Source: Endoryza sp044226045 (GTDB lineage: Bacteria > Bacteroidota > Bacteroidia > Chitinophagales > Chitinophagaceae). From it: DNA of 64,000 nucleotides. Positions 8,161-17,637 of this stretch are shown here, in pieces; the stretch's first letter is position 1; the number at the start of each line of letters is the position of its first letter. The stretch covers positions 33,556-97,555 of the forward strand of contig JBGAHR010000012.1 of assembly GCA_044226045.1 (NCBI GenBank), written 5' to 3'. The position numbers and the translations under genes were made by a program. The notes under the pieces were generated by a model. It made no database searches. It saw nothing but the letters and a program-made list of their open reading frames with translations, and was not told the DNA's origin.

Positions 8161-9510
8161 TTAAAAATTGAAAGCATTTTGTCTGTTAGCGTACAATTGC
8201 AAAGCAATGAGGTCCGCAGTAATCGGTTGTGTATTCCATTGATGATGGATGGAAAGAGCCGCTCCGAGTGCGGTGGCATGCATCATGGAAGCGGCATACA
8301 CTTCATAGCCGGGTAATACAGCTGCTAAAAAATTCATGTAAACAGGATTGGAGGCAAACCCGCCATCCACAAAAATTCTTTTTACAGTAGTACCCCGCAA
8401 CACCAATTGAGTGGACCTTAGCTGGTCTTTAATAATCTTCGCCATTAAAACGTGGTAGGCACCGGCGCAATCAGATTGGCTTTCGCTCATCCATTCGTCC
8501 TCGTCCACCTGATCTGTGTCGATCAACGCCCGGATCATTTGATCGTCTGGTTTGACTTCTTTATAAAAATCACCCGGTTGCTGAAATTTCCGGGCGAGCT
8601 TCAGTACTTCCTGTTCATGGAGATACCCGGCAAACAACCTGGACGCTTTCACCGGCTTCCCCTTGAAAGAATAATAACAAAGACAATCGTTTTTTAACTC
8701 TGCGGCAGTTAACGGCTGCTCATTAAACGGATGGAGGCTGATGCACCAGGTACCGGTTGAAATCAAAACAAAGGGTTCTGTAAACCCGGAGAGATAGGGA
8801 ATCAAGGCAGCAGAGCTATCGTGTAATCCAACGCCAACAGCTACTTGCTGATCATTGATGGAAATGCTTTCCACCGCATCGCAGGCCACCCGCTCCGGCA
8901 ATACTTTATTCAGTCCATGGGAATAGATCCAGGAATGATAATCGAATTGTTGAAAGTTCCATAGTGCGGTGTGACATCCAATGCTTGTTATTTCAGAGAC
9001 CATTTTTCGGGAGAAGAGATAACTGATAAATTGCGGAAGGTGTAATGCACAACGAACCTGCTGAAACTGTTCGCTGCGCTGGCGGAAAAGGCGATACAAC
9101 TGTAACCCTGAATTCAGGCTTCCCAACGCCGGAGAGCAGGTAGACAAGGAGAATAATTCTTCTCCCCCATTCAAACGGTATAATTCGTCGGCCAGCTCCG
9201 ATGGATATGGTTTGAGATAATTATACAGAGGGGTGAGCGGGTTTCCGTCCGAATCAACGTATACCAGGCTGGCGCCATAAGTAGCGAACTGCAGTGCCTG
9301 GATGCTGAATGACTTTAACTCCAACACTTCCTGAAAAGCCTGTTGCACCCATTGAATCAATCCTTCGAGGTCTTCACAAGGAAAACCGTCTTCGTCAATG
9401 ATCTCTGGCAGGCGGGTAGATTGTTCATACACTACACAATAGCGATCATCAAACAAAAATAGTTTCTTGTTCGTTTTTCCTATGTCGAATATGGCAATAA
9501 CCGGAATCAT
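8161..9510 (-). CDS. rhaB: Rhamnulokinase-like FGGY carbohydrate kinase
   Basis: A sugar kinase of the FGGY family, 449 residues, in the phosphate-binding fold of hexokinase/actin: IAIFDIGKTNKKLFLFD at residues 5-21 forms the first phosphate loop, VLISTGTWCISL the central one, and FVDGGFASNPVYMNF the C-terminal adenosine site. The place between rhamnose isomerase and rhamnosidase makes L-rhamnulose the likely substrate, giving rhamnulose-1-phosphate for the aldolase. The protein is somewhat shorter and more divergent than the E. coli RhaB, so the function rests partly on context; an L-fuculokinase is the main alternative. Confidence 0.85.
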   Translation of the reverse strand: MIPVIAIFDIGKTNKKLFLFDDRYCVVYEQSTRLPEIIDEDGFPCEDLEGLIQWVQQAFQEVLELKSFSIQALQFATYGASLVYVDSDGNPLTPLYNYLKPYPSELADELYRLNGGEELFSLSTCSPALGSLNSGLQLYRLFRQRSEQFQQVRCALHLPQFISYLFSRKMVSEITSIGCHTALWNFQQFDYHSWIYSHGLNKVLPERVACDAVESISINDQQVAVGVGLHDSSAALIPYLSGFTEPFVLISTGTWCISLHPFNEQPLTAAELKNDCLCYYSFKGKPVKASRLFAGYLHEQEVLKLARKFQQPGDFYKEVKPDDQMIRALIDTDQVDEDEWMSESQSDCAGAYHVLMAKIIKDQLRSTQLVLRGTTVKRIFVDGGFASNPVYMNFLAAVLPGYEVYAASMMHATALGAALSIHHQWNTQPITADLIALQLYANRQNAFNF

Positions 9511-9545
9511 GACCTCATTTATCCGATTAATTCGTTAGTTAATAA

Positions 9546-10820
9546 TTATAAGCCCGTTGCAATATTATGTGTTCCCCTTTCTTTTATCAACTGTTCCCGC
9601 ACTTTCAAGGAGCGGAACAAGCCCATCGGATCTATTGCCGCGCCGGAGCGCAGTCTTGCTTCCGCAACAATGGGTCTGACATCGGTTCGGAAAGCATGCT
9701 GCAATATCTCCTGTGCTCTTACCGTATCGTTGTTATTCCTGGCTTCCTCCAGTTGATCGGCCGGAACCAGCAAAGCCTGTGCATAGGCAATCTGGATGGC
9801 TTCGAGGGACTGCAATAAATCCTCAAGCGGATCTTTGACATTATGTGAGGCATCGATCATCCATCCCAGCGAGGAAGCGTGGTCCATTTGCTGATCGTTC
9901 ATACCCTGCACCAATTCCTGGAAGATAAGAAATAACTGGTAAGGCTTGATGCTGCCAACGGTCAGGTCGTCATCACCATACTTCGAATCGTTGAAATGAA
10001 ATCCACCCAGTTTACCTTCCATCAGCAACAGAGCCACGATCTGCTCGATATTGGCATTGGGCAAATGATGTCCCAAATCCACCAGTGTATAGGCCTTTGA
10101 TCCGAGCTTGCTGGCATACAGATAAGATTGTCCCCAATCTCCTACAGTGGTTGAATAAAAGTTGGGCTCAAATGCCTTGTATTCTACAAACATTTTCCAA
10201 TCGGCCGGCAGGTGCTGATAAACCTCCTGCAGGCTGCCCAATGTATGCTGAAATGCTTTTTTGAAATTAAGTTGTCCCGGAAAACAGGATCCATCACTCA
10301 ACCAAACTGTAATGGATGTTGACCCCAGTTCCTTACCGTATTGTATTACTTCGATATTGTGATCAATAGCCTGTTTCCTCACCGAAGGGTTCACATGCTG
10401 CATGGAACCAAACTTGTAACTCAATGCCTGTCCGGGCTGATCCTGGAAAGTATTTGAATTGACCGCATCGAACCGCAGATCAAAATGGGCCGCCAGTTCT
10501 TTAATGGCTTTTGCATCTCGCGGAATATCCCAGGGAATATGAAGGGAAATGGCGCCGGCTGATCGCGTCAAAGCATGCAGCAAACCGACATCTTCAATTT
10601 TCTGTTCAAGACTGGCGGGTTCACCGCCTCCACTGAATCGACCGAAACGGGTTCCTCCTGTTCCCAATGCCCAACTGGGAATCGCTACCTGGAATGCCTG
10701 AAGCTGATGAATGATATTTTCAAAATCAGGCATGGTCGATCGAAGGAATTCCATCTTTCGTTGATGAAGCTTAAGCCGATCGGAATTGTGTTGGCCTATT
10801 TGGATGGCATCTATTTGCAT
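9546..10820 (-). CDS. rhaI: L-rhamnose isomerase, RhaI (Pseudomonas stutzeri) type
   Basis: A TIM-barrel isomerase of 424 residues converting L-rhamnose to L-rhamnulose in the cytoplasm. It belongs to the xylose-isomerase-like form known from P. stutzeri rather than to E. coli RhaA. Residues matching the metal ligands of that enzyme can be placed: Glu213 (FVEYKAFEP), Asp248 (LVDLGHHLPNAN), His275 (GGFHFNDSKYGDDDL) and Asp323 (WMIDASHN). The N-terminal GTGGTRFGRFSGGGEP stretch (residues 53-68) is also typical. It sits 35 bases upstream of the kinase in the same operon. No signal peptide, full length. Confidence 0.92.
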   Translation of the reverse strand: MQIDAIQIGQHNSDRLKLHQRKMEFLRSTMPDFENIIHQLQAFQVAIPSWALGTGGTRFGRFSGGGEPASLEQKIEDVGLLHALTRSAGAISLHIPWDIPRDAKAIKELAAHFDLRFDAVNSNTFQDQPGQALSYKFGSMQHVNPSVRKQAIDHNIEVIQYGKELGSTSITVWLSDGSCFPGQLNFKKAFQHTLGSLQEVYQHLPADWKMFVEYKAFEPNFYSTTVGDWGQSYLYASKLGSKAYTLVDLGHHLPNANIEQIVALLLMEGKLGGFHFNDSKYGDDDLTVGSIKPYQLFLIFQELVQGMNDQQMDHASSLGWMIDASHNVKDPLEDLLQSLEAIQIAYAQALLVPADQLEEARNNNDTVRAQEILQHAFRTDVRPIVAEARLRSGAAIDPMGLFRSLKVREQLIKERGTHNIATGL

Positions 10821-10870
10821 ATGCTGACTTGTAAATATTCTGTTTAGCCGGTTAAACTACTCTATATTTT

Positions 10871-13000
10871 TTATCGAACAAAAGCCATAGCTATCCCTCC
10901 ATCTACATTGAGTACATTGCCGGTTGATTTATTCAGCAATCCCGATACAAAGGCAAAACAGGCATTGGCGATATCTTCCGGAAGGATGATTTCATTCAGT
11001 AAGGATCTCTTTGCATAGTAGCCGGGAAGTTCTTCCACCGAGATGCCATAAGCTTTTGCTCTTCCTTCTGCCCAGGCGCCTTCCCAGATTTTACTGTCTG
11101 CAATAACCGCATCCGGGTTTACTACATTCACCCTTATCCGGTCTTTCCCCAGCTCTGCAGCATTGAGCCGGCTGAGATGCAACTGGGCTGCCTTTGCCGA
11201 ACCATAACCTGCATTATTGGGACCCGAAACCAGCGCATTCTTGCTGACGATATTAATAACATCCCCTCCCATGTCCTGTTTTCGCATAACCTCCACCGCT
11301 TGCCTGGTGATGAAAAACTGGCCTTTCACCAGCACATCATATAAAATATCCCAATCGCTTTCGGTATGCTCTTCGATGGGTTTGGAAATCGACAGGCCGG
11401 CGCTGTTTACCACAATATCCACTCCACCGAAATAAAGACTGGCTGTATCGAATGATTCCCGGATACTGTCGGCTTTTGTCACATCCAGTCCGGTAGCCGT
11501 CCAGGCATCCGAAGAATAAGATGCAGCAAACTCACTCGAGGCCTTTTCGATTCTGCCAGGATCATTATCAGTAATAATTACGCAAGCACCCTGGTCAATG
11601 AATTTACGGGCGATGGCTTTACCGATTCCTCCGGCGCTTCCGGTTACGAGGGCTATCCTTCCCGTGAGTGGTTTCGGTTTCGGCATTCGTTGCAACTTGG
11701 CCTCTTCCAGCAACCAGTACTCAATATTAAATGCTTCCTGTCGCGGAAGTGCGGTATAAGCAGATATTGCCTCCGCCCCTTTCATCACATTAATGGCATT
11801 GACATAAAATTCGGATGCCACCCGTGCAGTCTGCTTGTCTTTTGCAAAACTGAACATCCCTACTCCGGGATACAGCAGGATCACCGGGTTAGGGTCTCTC
11901 ATAGCCGGACTATCGGGGTGCCTGCAGGTATTATAATACTCCGCATACATATTTCGGTAGGCTTCAAAAGAAGGGCGCAGCTTGTTTTTAACAGATTCAA
12001 TATCGTCCAGGTTGTCACCGGTGGTCAATGGTAAAACCAATGGTGCAATCTTTGTGCGAAGGAAATGATCAGGGCAACTGGTTCCCATCGCGGCCAGCCT
12101 TTCCAGGTCGTTTGAATTGATGAACTCCAATACCCTGGGTTCATCGGTAAAATGGCCCACCATGCTGGTCTTGCCCGGAGTAGAACACATACCCCGAAGT
12201 ACCGGAGACAATTTTGCTGCACGTTCCCTGCGCTGTTCAGGTGACAAAGCTGTTACCTTTTCGCCGCCGAAAACAGGTCCTTTTTTGCCTATCTGCGACG
12301 AGAGATACTCAGCACATTGCTCAATTACCTCCAGGGTATTGATATAACTTTCGTAAGCAGTCTCGCCCCAGGTAAACAACCCGTGTGAACCAAGCATGAT
12401 TCCCCTGATACCTGGATTATTATCGAGGCATTCTTTCAGTTTCAAGCCTAAATCAAAACCAGGTCGCTGCCATTCTACCCATCCTATTTGTCCTCCGAAA
12501 AGTTCCTGGGTAATCCGACGGCCATCTTTAGCTGCCGCGATCGCAATGGCCGCATCCGGATGCAGGTGATCAATATGTTTAAAAGGAAGAAACGCATGAA
12601 GAGGGGTATCAATAGAGGGCGCTTTTGACTCAAGGTCGTATATACAATGGTTAAACAACTGCACCATTTCATCTTCATATTTCAACCCGCGATACACTTT
12701 TTTCAAATCGCGTAGCCTGTCCACATACAATGCAGCCAGTCCGTTTCTTTTCATCGTTCCCAGGTCGCCACCACTTCCTTTTACCCACATCACTTCTACT
12801 TCCTTTCCGGTGATCGGATCGGTAGCCTTTTGTTTGCAGGAGGTGTTCCCTCCACCATAATTGGTCAGTCTGAGATCAGCTCCGAGCAGATTGGAACGGT
12901 ATACCAGCAATGCCACTTCATCTCCTTCCAGTGCACGCGCCTTTTCTTCATCCCACAGATAGCTCACCTGTTTAAAGTTTATATTCTTGACAACACTCAT
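10871..13000 (-). CDS. Bifunctional rhamnulose-1-phosphate aldolase / short-chain dehydrogenase
   Basis: A fusion of 709 residues. The first 400 or so form a class II aldolase/adducin domain with Zn-ligand candidates in DTPLHAFLPFKHIDHLHPDA and GIMLGSHGLFTWG. The last 280 form an SDR with TGSAGGIGKA near residue 432 and a YGSAK catalytic pair near 600. Enzymes of this layout (RhaEW type) split L-rhamnulose-1-phosphate into dihydroxyacetone phosphate and L-lactaldehyde and oxidise the lactaldehyde, so both steps stay on one chain. The link is supported by the isomerase and kinase next door. Start at the ATG shown; 30 bases separate its start from the RhaT stop. Confidence 0.93.
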   Translation of the reverse strand: MSVVKNINFKQVSYLWDEEKARALEGDEVALLVYRSNLLGADLRLTNYGGGNTSCKQKATDPITGKEVEVMWVKGSGGDLGTMKRNGLAALYVDRLRDLKKVYRGLKYEDEMVQLFNHCIYDLESKAPSIDTPLHAFLPFKHIDHLHPDAAIAIAAAKDGRRITQELFGGQIGWVEWQRPGFDLGLKLKECLDNNPGIRGIMLGSHGLFTWGETAYESYINTLEVIEQCAEYLSSQIGKKGPVFGGEKVTALSPEQRRERAAKLSPVLRGMCSTPGKTSMVGHFTDEPRVLEFINSNDLERLAAMGTSCPDHFLRTKIAPLVLPLTTGDNLDDIESVKNKLRPSFEAYRNMYAEYYNTCRHPDSPAMRDPNPVILLYPGVGMFSFAKDKQTARVASEFYVNAINVMKGAEAISAYTALPRQEAFNIEYWLLEEAKLQRMPKPKPLTGRIALVTGSAGGIGKAIARKFIDQGACVIITDNDPGRIEKASSEFAASYSSDAWTATGLDVTKADSIRESFDTASLYFGGVDIVVNSAGLSISKPIEEHTESDWDILYDVLVKGQFFITRQAVEVMRKQDMGGDVINIVSKNALVSGPNNAGYGSAKAAQLHLSRLNAAELGKDRIRVNVVNPDAVIADSKIWEGAWAEGRAKAYGISVEELPGYYAKRSLLNEIILPEDIANACFAFVSGLLNKSTGNVLNVDGGIAMAFVR

Positions 13001-13031
13001 ATCTTTCGGTTATTATACTCAGTTATTAGAA

Positions 13032-14099
13032 TCATTTATTAGCCGGGTTTAACGAGTTGCCGTATCCCACCAGTAATACAGACAGCAAGATGGTAATTAA
13101 CCCGATGGTAAAAGTGAGACGGGTCTTTGGACTGACACTCTTCCATTCTTTCAGTGCAATACCCCATAAGTTGGCGATCAGAATAATGAAGGCCATATGC
13201 AGTATCCAGCTGCTGGCTCCATTTCCCAACTTACTTTCACCCATACCATAAAAAAAGAATTGCAGAAACCAGGTAGTTCCCGCCAGAGCGGAAAACAGGT
13301 AATTGGAGAACAACGGGGTGCTCTTCTTTGTATAGTCGCCAAAACTTTTGTTACGGGCATTCAGCAGCATACACCAGAAGAAATTGGTGGCCAGCCCACC
13401 CCATAAAAGAACCACATAGGTTACATTATTTTTAAACAGGGCGTTCATTCCTGCCGCCACGGAGGCGTCCGCCAATGGTTTACCGGCTTCAATTCCGAAA
13501 TTAAAACAGGCACTCATGATGCCGGAAAATATCGCAACCGCCAGGCCCTTGGTAAGATTAAACTCGGAAACAGATTTTTTCTTTTCTTCATCGGGCAATT
13601 CCTTTTCCTTCATCATCCCCGCCTTTCCGCATACATAAATGCCCAGCAGGCAAACAACAACACCCGCCAGCACCAGCTGACCCCAGCCGGTTTGCAGGTA
13701 GGTCGTAAAATTTGTCTTCCCTTCCTGCGGATAGATATTATAATAAATGGAGGGCACGAGCGCTCCAAAAGCAGAACAGAAACCCAATACAATAGAATTA
13801 CCTAAAGACATTCCCAGGTAGCGAACGCCCAGACCATACGTCAATCCGCCAAAGCCCCAAAGAACTCCAAATAAAACAGTGTACAGCAATACCGACAATG
13901 GCGCCTGCCGGATAATATCGATAAAGCCAGGAACCGTAAGAGCAGCCGCCAATGGCGGAACGATCAGCCAGGAAAAAAAACCTCCCACGATCCAATAACT
14001 TTCCCAATGCCAGCCTTTCACTTTTTTATACGGCATATAAAAACTGCCCGAAGCAAATCCACCTATAAAATGGTATAGAATTCCTAGAAAAACATACAT
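13032..14099 (-). CDS. rhaT: L-rhamnose/proton symporter RhaT
   Basis: An inner-membrane sugar:H+ symporter of the DMT superfamily with about ten hydrophobic helices, 355 residues against 344 in E. coli. The N-terminus FHxIG-like YHFIGGFASGSFYMPYKKVK and the block WESYWIVGGFFSWLIVPP align with the start of E. coli RhaT, which is why ATG 14099 was chosen. The frame stays open upstream through a low-complexity purine repeat and an N run, and the longer product would carry a meaningless PFPFPF tail; an in-frame ATG at 14174 is possible but less likely. It is the first gene of the operon and brings in the rhamnose freed by GH78. Confidence 0.93.
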   Translation of the reverse strand: MYVFLGILYHFIGGFASGSFYMPYKKVKGWHWESYWIVGGFFSWLIVPPLAAALTVPGFIDIIRQAPLSVLLYTVLFGVLWGFGGLTYGLGVRYLGMSLGNSIVLGFCSAFGALVPSIYYNIYPQEGKTNFTTYLQTGWGQLVLAGVVVCLLGIYVCGKAGMMKEKELPDEEKKKSVSEFNLTKGLAVAIFSGIMSACFNFGIEAGKPLADASVAAGMNALFKNNVTYVVLLWGGLATNFFWCMLLNARNKSFGDYTKKSTPLFSNYLFSALAGTTWFLQFFFYGMGESKLGNGASSWILHMAFIILIANLWGIALKEWKSVSPKTRLTFTIGLITILLSVLLVGYGNSLNPANK

Positions 14100-14177
14100 A
14101 GCAGCAATCGTTTTGGTAATGCGACCCAAAATAAAGGTAGCCAAATAAACGAGCCAGCCATCATGGGGTGTCATGGT

Positions 14178-14525
14178 GGGAGCGGATGGCGCAAGCGCAA
14201 GCGGGAGCGGGAGCGGAAAGGGAAACGGAAACGGAAAGAGAAACGGAAAGGGAAAGGGAAAGGGAAACGGAAAGGGAAANNNNNNNNNNNNGAAAGGGAA
14301 AGAGAAAGGAGAAACAGAAACCGCAAACTGCAAACTGCAAACCGCAAACTGCAAACTAACGTGAAACGATAAACCTGAAACGCAAAACGCCTTAAGCGGG
14401 AGGCGCAAGCGGCGGCGGCAATTCAAACAGCGCCTTCAGCGTCTTCAGCGCCTTCTGTGCCTTCTGCGCTCTCAAATTCGCCTAATTCGCCCATTTCGTA
14501 TAATTCGCCTAATTCGTGTCCATCC
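14178..14525. repeat. Mosaic of short tandem repeats upstream of rhaT
   Basis: Going right along the plus strand, the block passes from GGGAGCGG/GCGCAAGC units to GGAAAC/GGGAAA hexamers, then (after the N run) to GAAAGGG, ACTGCAAACCGCAA heptamer pairs, GTGAAACG-like units, CGCCTTCAGCGTCTTCAG units and AATTCGCC units. Long open frames occur on both strands because of the period and are not genes. The same unit families appear in the opposite orientation at 38.1-38.5 kb. The block covers the region where the promoter of the rhamnose operon would be expected. Confidence 0.85.
14280..14291. other. Run of 12 undetermined bases (assembly gap)
   Basis: Twelve N lie inside the GGAAAC/GGGAAA repeat. 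The real length of the repeat is therefore unknown and the distance between rhaT and the VOC gene should not be trusted. Confidence 0.98.
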
Positions 14526-14528
14526 GTC

Positions 14529-14936
14529 TCACATCTTCCTACAACTAAACACCCACCTCAACCCATACCGGTCGGTTAGTTCGCCAAGGATGGCTCCCCA
14601 CACACTTTGATGCAGCGGTGTATTAACCAATCCTCCTGCTGATAGCTTCTCAAAACAAAGAGCCATTTCTTCTTCATTGCTTCCATTATAGCAAAGAGAC
14701 ACAAGGTTGCCCTGCCTCACATTTCTTCCCAACATATCCGACCCCATCAGCAGCATATCGCCACGGGTTAAGCTGCTGTGGAGGATCTGATTCGACAACG
14801 CTGACGGAAGCGTGGCGGCCATTGGCGATTCGGCAATCTTCTGCATGGTCAATTCACCTCCGAGGCAATCGCGGTAAAACATCATGGCTTCCCTGCACTG
14901 ACCATTAAAATTCAAATAAGCATTGATCCGGGCCAT
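14529..14936 (-). CDS. VOC-family (PhnB/glyoxalase-like) protein
   Basis: A small protein of 135 residues with the vicinal-oxygen-chelate pattern of the PhnB subgroup: INAYLNFNGQCREAMMFYRDCLGGELTM at the start, a GDMLLMGSDM strand, the GNLVSLCYNGSNEEEM block, and a WGAILGELTDRYGLRWVFS end. Members bind small molecules or metals; many have no known reaction, and no function can be assigned here. It reads away from the AraC-type regulator at 15313, with a DinB-like gene between, a grouping that may mean common control. Confidence 0.85.
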   Translation of the reverse strand: MARINAYLNFNGQCREAMMFYRDCLGGELTMQKIAESPMAATLPSALSNQILHSSLTRGDMLLMGSDMLGRNVRQGNLVSLCYNGSNEEEMALCFEKLSAGGLVNTPLHQSVWGAILGELTDRYGLRWVFSCRKM

Positions 14937-14974
14937 ATAATAATTTTAAGCGGTAAAGATTTCCTGTATATTTC

Positions 14975-15196
14975 TCAACTGCTGGCAGCCGCAGAGGACG
15001 GTTCAACCTTCTCAATAACCTCGAAAGATTTTCGAAGATGTTCCGCCACCCGGGCTGTTATCCGGCCTCCTGTCGGCGAGACCCGGTTAAAGAACAAATC
15101 GTCGAAAGCATGGAGTATTTTCATCAATTGTTCAAATGTGTCTTCCAGGCCTGAATGCAGTGAAGGCAGGTTGTTGGTGATGATCACAGCTTCCAT
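14975..15196 (-). CDS. Short DinB-like protein, probably truncated
   Basis: A protein of 73 residues resembling only the first helices of DinB/YfiT-like four-helix proteins: FEQLMKILHAFDDLFFNRV followed by TGGRITARVAEHLRKSFEVIEKV, where the family usually has a GGWTAGQVAEHL-type motif. Full DinB proteins have about 150-170 residues, so the rest of the bundle with the metal-binding His is missing, and the SSAAASS tail looks like out-of-family sequence. It may be a remnant. ATG 15196 is preferred over a TTG two codons earlier. Confidence 0.5.
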   Translation of the reverse strand: MEAVIITNNLPSLHSGLEDTFEQLMKILHAFDDLFFNRVSPTGGRITARVAEHLRKSFEVIEKVEPSSAAASS

Positions 15197-15312
15197 TTTC
15201 AAACAAAGCTATCATTCCCCGTTCGGTTGATAGATGTGCAATGACGTCAAAACGAGGGGTTGTTTCCGACAGTTGATTCCACTACCTTTGAAATCACCTG
15301 AAAAAGAGCCAC

Positions 15313-16299
15313 ATGAAAAATATTGCCATCATTGTGCCCTATACCGCTGTCATAGAAGCGGTTGCTGATCCACGTTATATTTTCACGGCGGTCAATGAAT
15401 TCCTGAAAAGCGAAGAACATCCACCGCTGTTCAATGTACAACTGGTAGGGCTTGCGAAAGAAGTGAAGCTCGCAGATGGCCTGTTTACCATTCATACAGA
15501 CGCGACCATTCAAACCGCGCGTCATCCGGATCTGATTATCATTCCCGCCCTGAGCGGAGACCTGGAATCGGCGATTCGCCAGAACCAGGAATTCATTCCC
15601 TGGATCATTGAACAATACCGGCAGGGCGCTGAAGTGGCCAGCCTCTGCCTGGGTGCTTTCCTGCTGGCTTCTACCGGGTTACTGAATGGAAAATCCTGTT
15701 CCACCCACTGGTTGTTTGCCAACGAATTCCGCAGACAGTTTCCGGAGGTCACGCTGGTAGATGATAAAATCATTACGGAACAGAAAGGGATCTATTCAAG
15801 CGGTGGGGCCAATTCCTACTGGAACCTGTTACTCCACCTGATAGAAAAATACACCAGCCGGCAGATGGCCATCCTGGCAGCCAAGTTCTTTGTGCTGGAT
15901 ATCGGCCGGTCGAGCCAGTCGCCATTCAGCATGTTCAAAGGACAGAAACTGCACAACGATCCTGAAATTGCGGCCGTACAGGAGTTCATCGAACAGAACT
16001 ATCAGGAAAAAATCACCGTAGAGGACCTTTGCGACAAATTCGGCATCGGCCGAAGAACCTTCGAAAGAAGATTCAAAAAAGCCACCAATAATACGGTGGT
16101 GGAATACATGCAACGCGTAAAGATTGAAGCAGCTAAAAAAGAGCTGGAAATGGGTCGTAAAACTGTGAGCGAAGTGATGTATGAAGTGGGCTATAATGAT
16201 ACCAAAGCGTTCAGGGATGTGTTCAAAAAAATCACCTCCATGTCGCCGGTTGACTACAGAAACAAATACAATCGCGAGACCGTTACCGTTGCCTCCTGA
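15313..16299 (+). CDS. GlxA-family AraC-type transcriptional regulator with DJ-1/PfpI domain
   Basis: A regulator of 328 residues. Residues 1-190 form a DJ-1/PfpI-like domain with the nucleophile-elbow Cys112 (ASLCLGAFLLAS) and THW (131-133). Residues 215-320 form an AraC double helix-turn-helix, including ITVEDLCDKFGIGRRTFERR and the closing GYNDTKAFRDVFKKITSMSP signature. Such proteins are activators whose N-domain is thought to sense small molecules, though usually without proven enzyme activity. Its divergent placement from the VOC and DinB-like genes (110 bases apart) suggests that it controls them; the ligand is unknown. Confidence 0.92.
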   Translation: MKNIAIIVPYTAVIEAVADPRYIFTAVNEFLKSEEHPPLFNVQLVGLAKEVKLADGLFTIHTDATIQTARHPDLIIIPALSGDLESAIRQNQEFIPWIIEQYRQGAEVASLCLGAFLLASTGLLNGKSCSTHWLFANEFRRQFPEVTLVDDKIITEQKGIYSSGGANSYWNLLLHLIEKYTSRQMAILAAKFFVLDIGRSSQSPFSMFKGQKLHNDPEIAAVQEFIEQNYQEKITVEDLCDKFGIGRRTFERRFKKATNNTVVEYMQRVKIEAAKKELEMGRKTVSEVMYEVGYNDTKAFRDVFKKITSMSPVDYRNKYNRETVTVAS

Positions 16300-16542
16300 T
16301 CCGGATCCCCCCATCCGGCAGAACAGTTGTCTGCCGTTACGCAAAACTCCCCCCGGCCAGTCACTGAAGACCTTGCAGCCATATCACTCCGGCCAGTAAA
16401 CGCCCCGGTCAATTATGTATTGACAGGCCCCGCCGCATCTAAAAGTGAAATATTATAAAAAAACCGTGAAAACAACAGTAACGGATATCTATAAAACTGT
16501 ACATTGGAGTGGCTTCCGCTCTCCGGAATTCAAAAGACACTT

Positions 16543-17637
16543 ATGAGTTTTCTAAAAAAAGTATTTGGCTCAAAGGATGATATTCAGGTAGTAGATGCAC
16601 AGAGTTTCTGGCAATGGTTTCGCGCAAACGAAAAGTCATTTTACCAATCGATCAAAAAAAGCGATGAGGTTGATACAAAGTTTCTGAAAAAGCTGATGCC
16701 AAAGCTGCAACAACTCAATAATCAGTTTTATTGTTTAACGGGCATGCTGGACGACGAGCTCGCCGAGCTGGTGATCACAGCGGAAGGAGATATCAAGTCA
16801 TTTGTGTTTGTGGAAGACCTGGTAGCCGCCGCCCCTTCTCTCAAGAGGTGGAAGTTCACGGCACTGAAACCGCCCATTGGACTGGATGGCATCAGCATAG
16901 AAATGGACGGAATGGAGTTCAACAGCAGCAACATCAGTTTCATCAGCAATATCGATGAAAATTATGCGGATGAAATCGACATCACCCTGGTGTACGACGA
17001 TTTTACAGAAGAGAAAAGAGAGATCATCAGCAATGGCCTGCTGATTTATCTCGACAATGCACTCGGTGAACTGAATGCAGCCACGTTAATCGACAACATT
17101 TCAGTAAGCGGCCCCCCGAAAGACAGAACAGACCTGATCAGTATCGACAAACTGGCCAACTACCTGGTCTGGCGGGAAAAAGAATTTGTGGAGAAATACA
17201 AAGCGACGAGATACCACACCGAGAACGATAATTATTCTGCGCTGGAAGGGAAAGATGAAAGCGATCTGCCGGTCATTGCCATTGTTAACCAGGAACTGCT
17301 GGACTGGGACGCGAAGGCTTCTCATCCCTGGTTGATGCTGGTAGAAATCAAATATGATGGCAAGGAAAACGGTGGCATGCCCCAGGATGGTATCTACCGG
17401 CTGATGGACGTTTTTGAAGATGAAATGCTGCAATCGATGTCTGACGCCGATGGTTACCTGAATGTGGGCCGGCAAACCTATAATGGTCGCAGAACAATCT
17501 ATTTCGCCTGCAAGGAATTCAGGCATCCATCGCGAACAGCGGCCAGCCTGATTCAGAAATACGGCGACAAACTGGAGATCGCCTATGACATCTTCAAAGA
17601 CAAGTACTGGCGCGTGCTGAATCGTTTTACTTCCTGA
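16543..17637 (+). CDS. DUF695-type protein of unknown function
   Basis: A soluble, acidic protein of 364 residues without signal peptide. The C-terminal part (about 235-364) resembles DUF695: HPWLMLVEIKYDGKENGGMP, an internal DEMLQSMSDADGYLNVGRQTYNGRRTIYFAC stretch in pieces, and a terminal EIAYDIFKDKYWRVLNRF. The N-terminal 230 residues contain a DDELAELVITAEGD strand pair and many acidic residues and may be a related partner domain. Start at ATG 16543; a TTG upstream at 16504 is in frame but adds nothing conserved. Its 3' end overlaps the convergent esterase gene by 11 bases. No function is known for the family. Confidence 0.8.
   Translation: MSFLKKVFGSKDDIQVVDAQSFWQWFRANEKSFYQSIKKSDEVDTKFLKKLMPKLQQLNNQFYCLTGMLDDELAELVITAEGDIKSFVFVEDLVAAAPSLKRWKFTALKPPIGLDGISIEMDGMEFNSSNISFISNIDENYADEIDITLVYDDFTEEKREIISNGLLIYLDNALGELNAATLIDNISVSGPPKDRTDLISIDKLANYLVWREKEFVEKYKATRYHTENDNYSALEGKDESDLPVIAIVNQELLDWDAKASHPWLMLVEIKYDGKENGGMPQDGIYRLMDVFEDEMLQSMSDADGYLNVGRQTYNGRRTIYFACKEFRHPSRTAASLIQKYGDKLEIAYDIFKDKYWRVLNRFTS

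Noticed and set aside
14100..14426. Longer N-terminus for RhaT and overlapping lysine/arginine-rich frames
   Set aside because: The extension is a translation of the purine repeat and the N run; known RhaT proteins begin where ATG 14099 lies.
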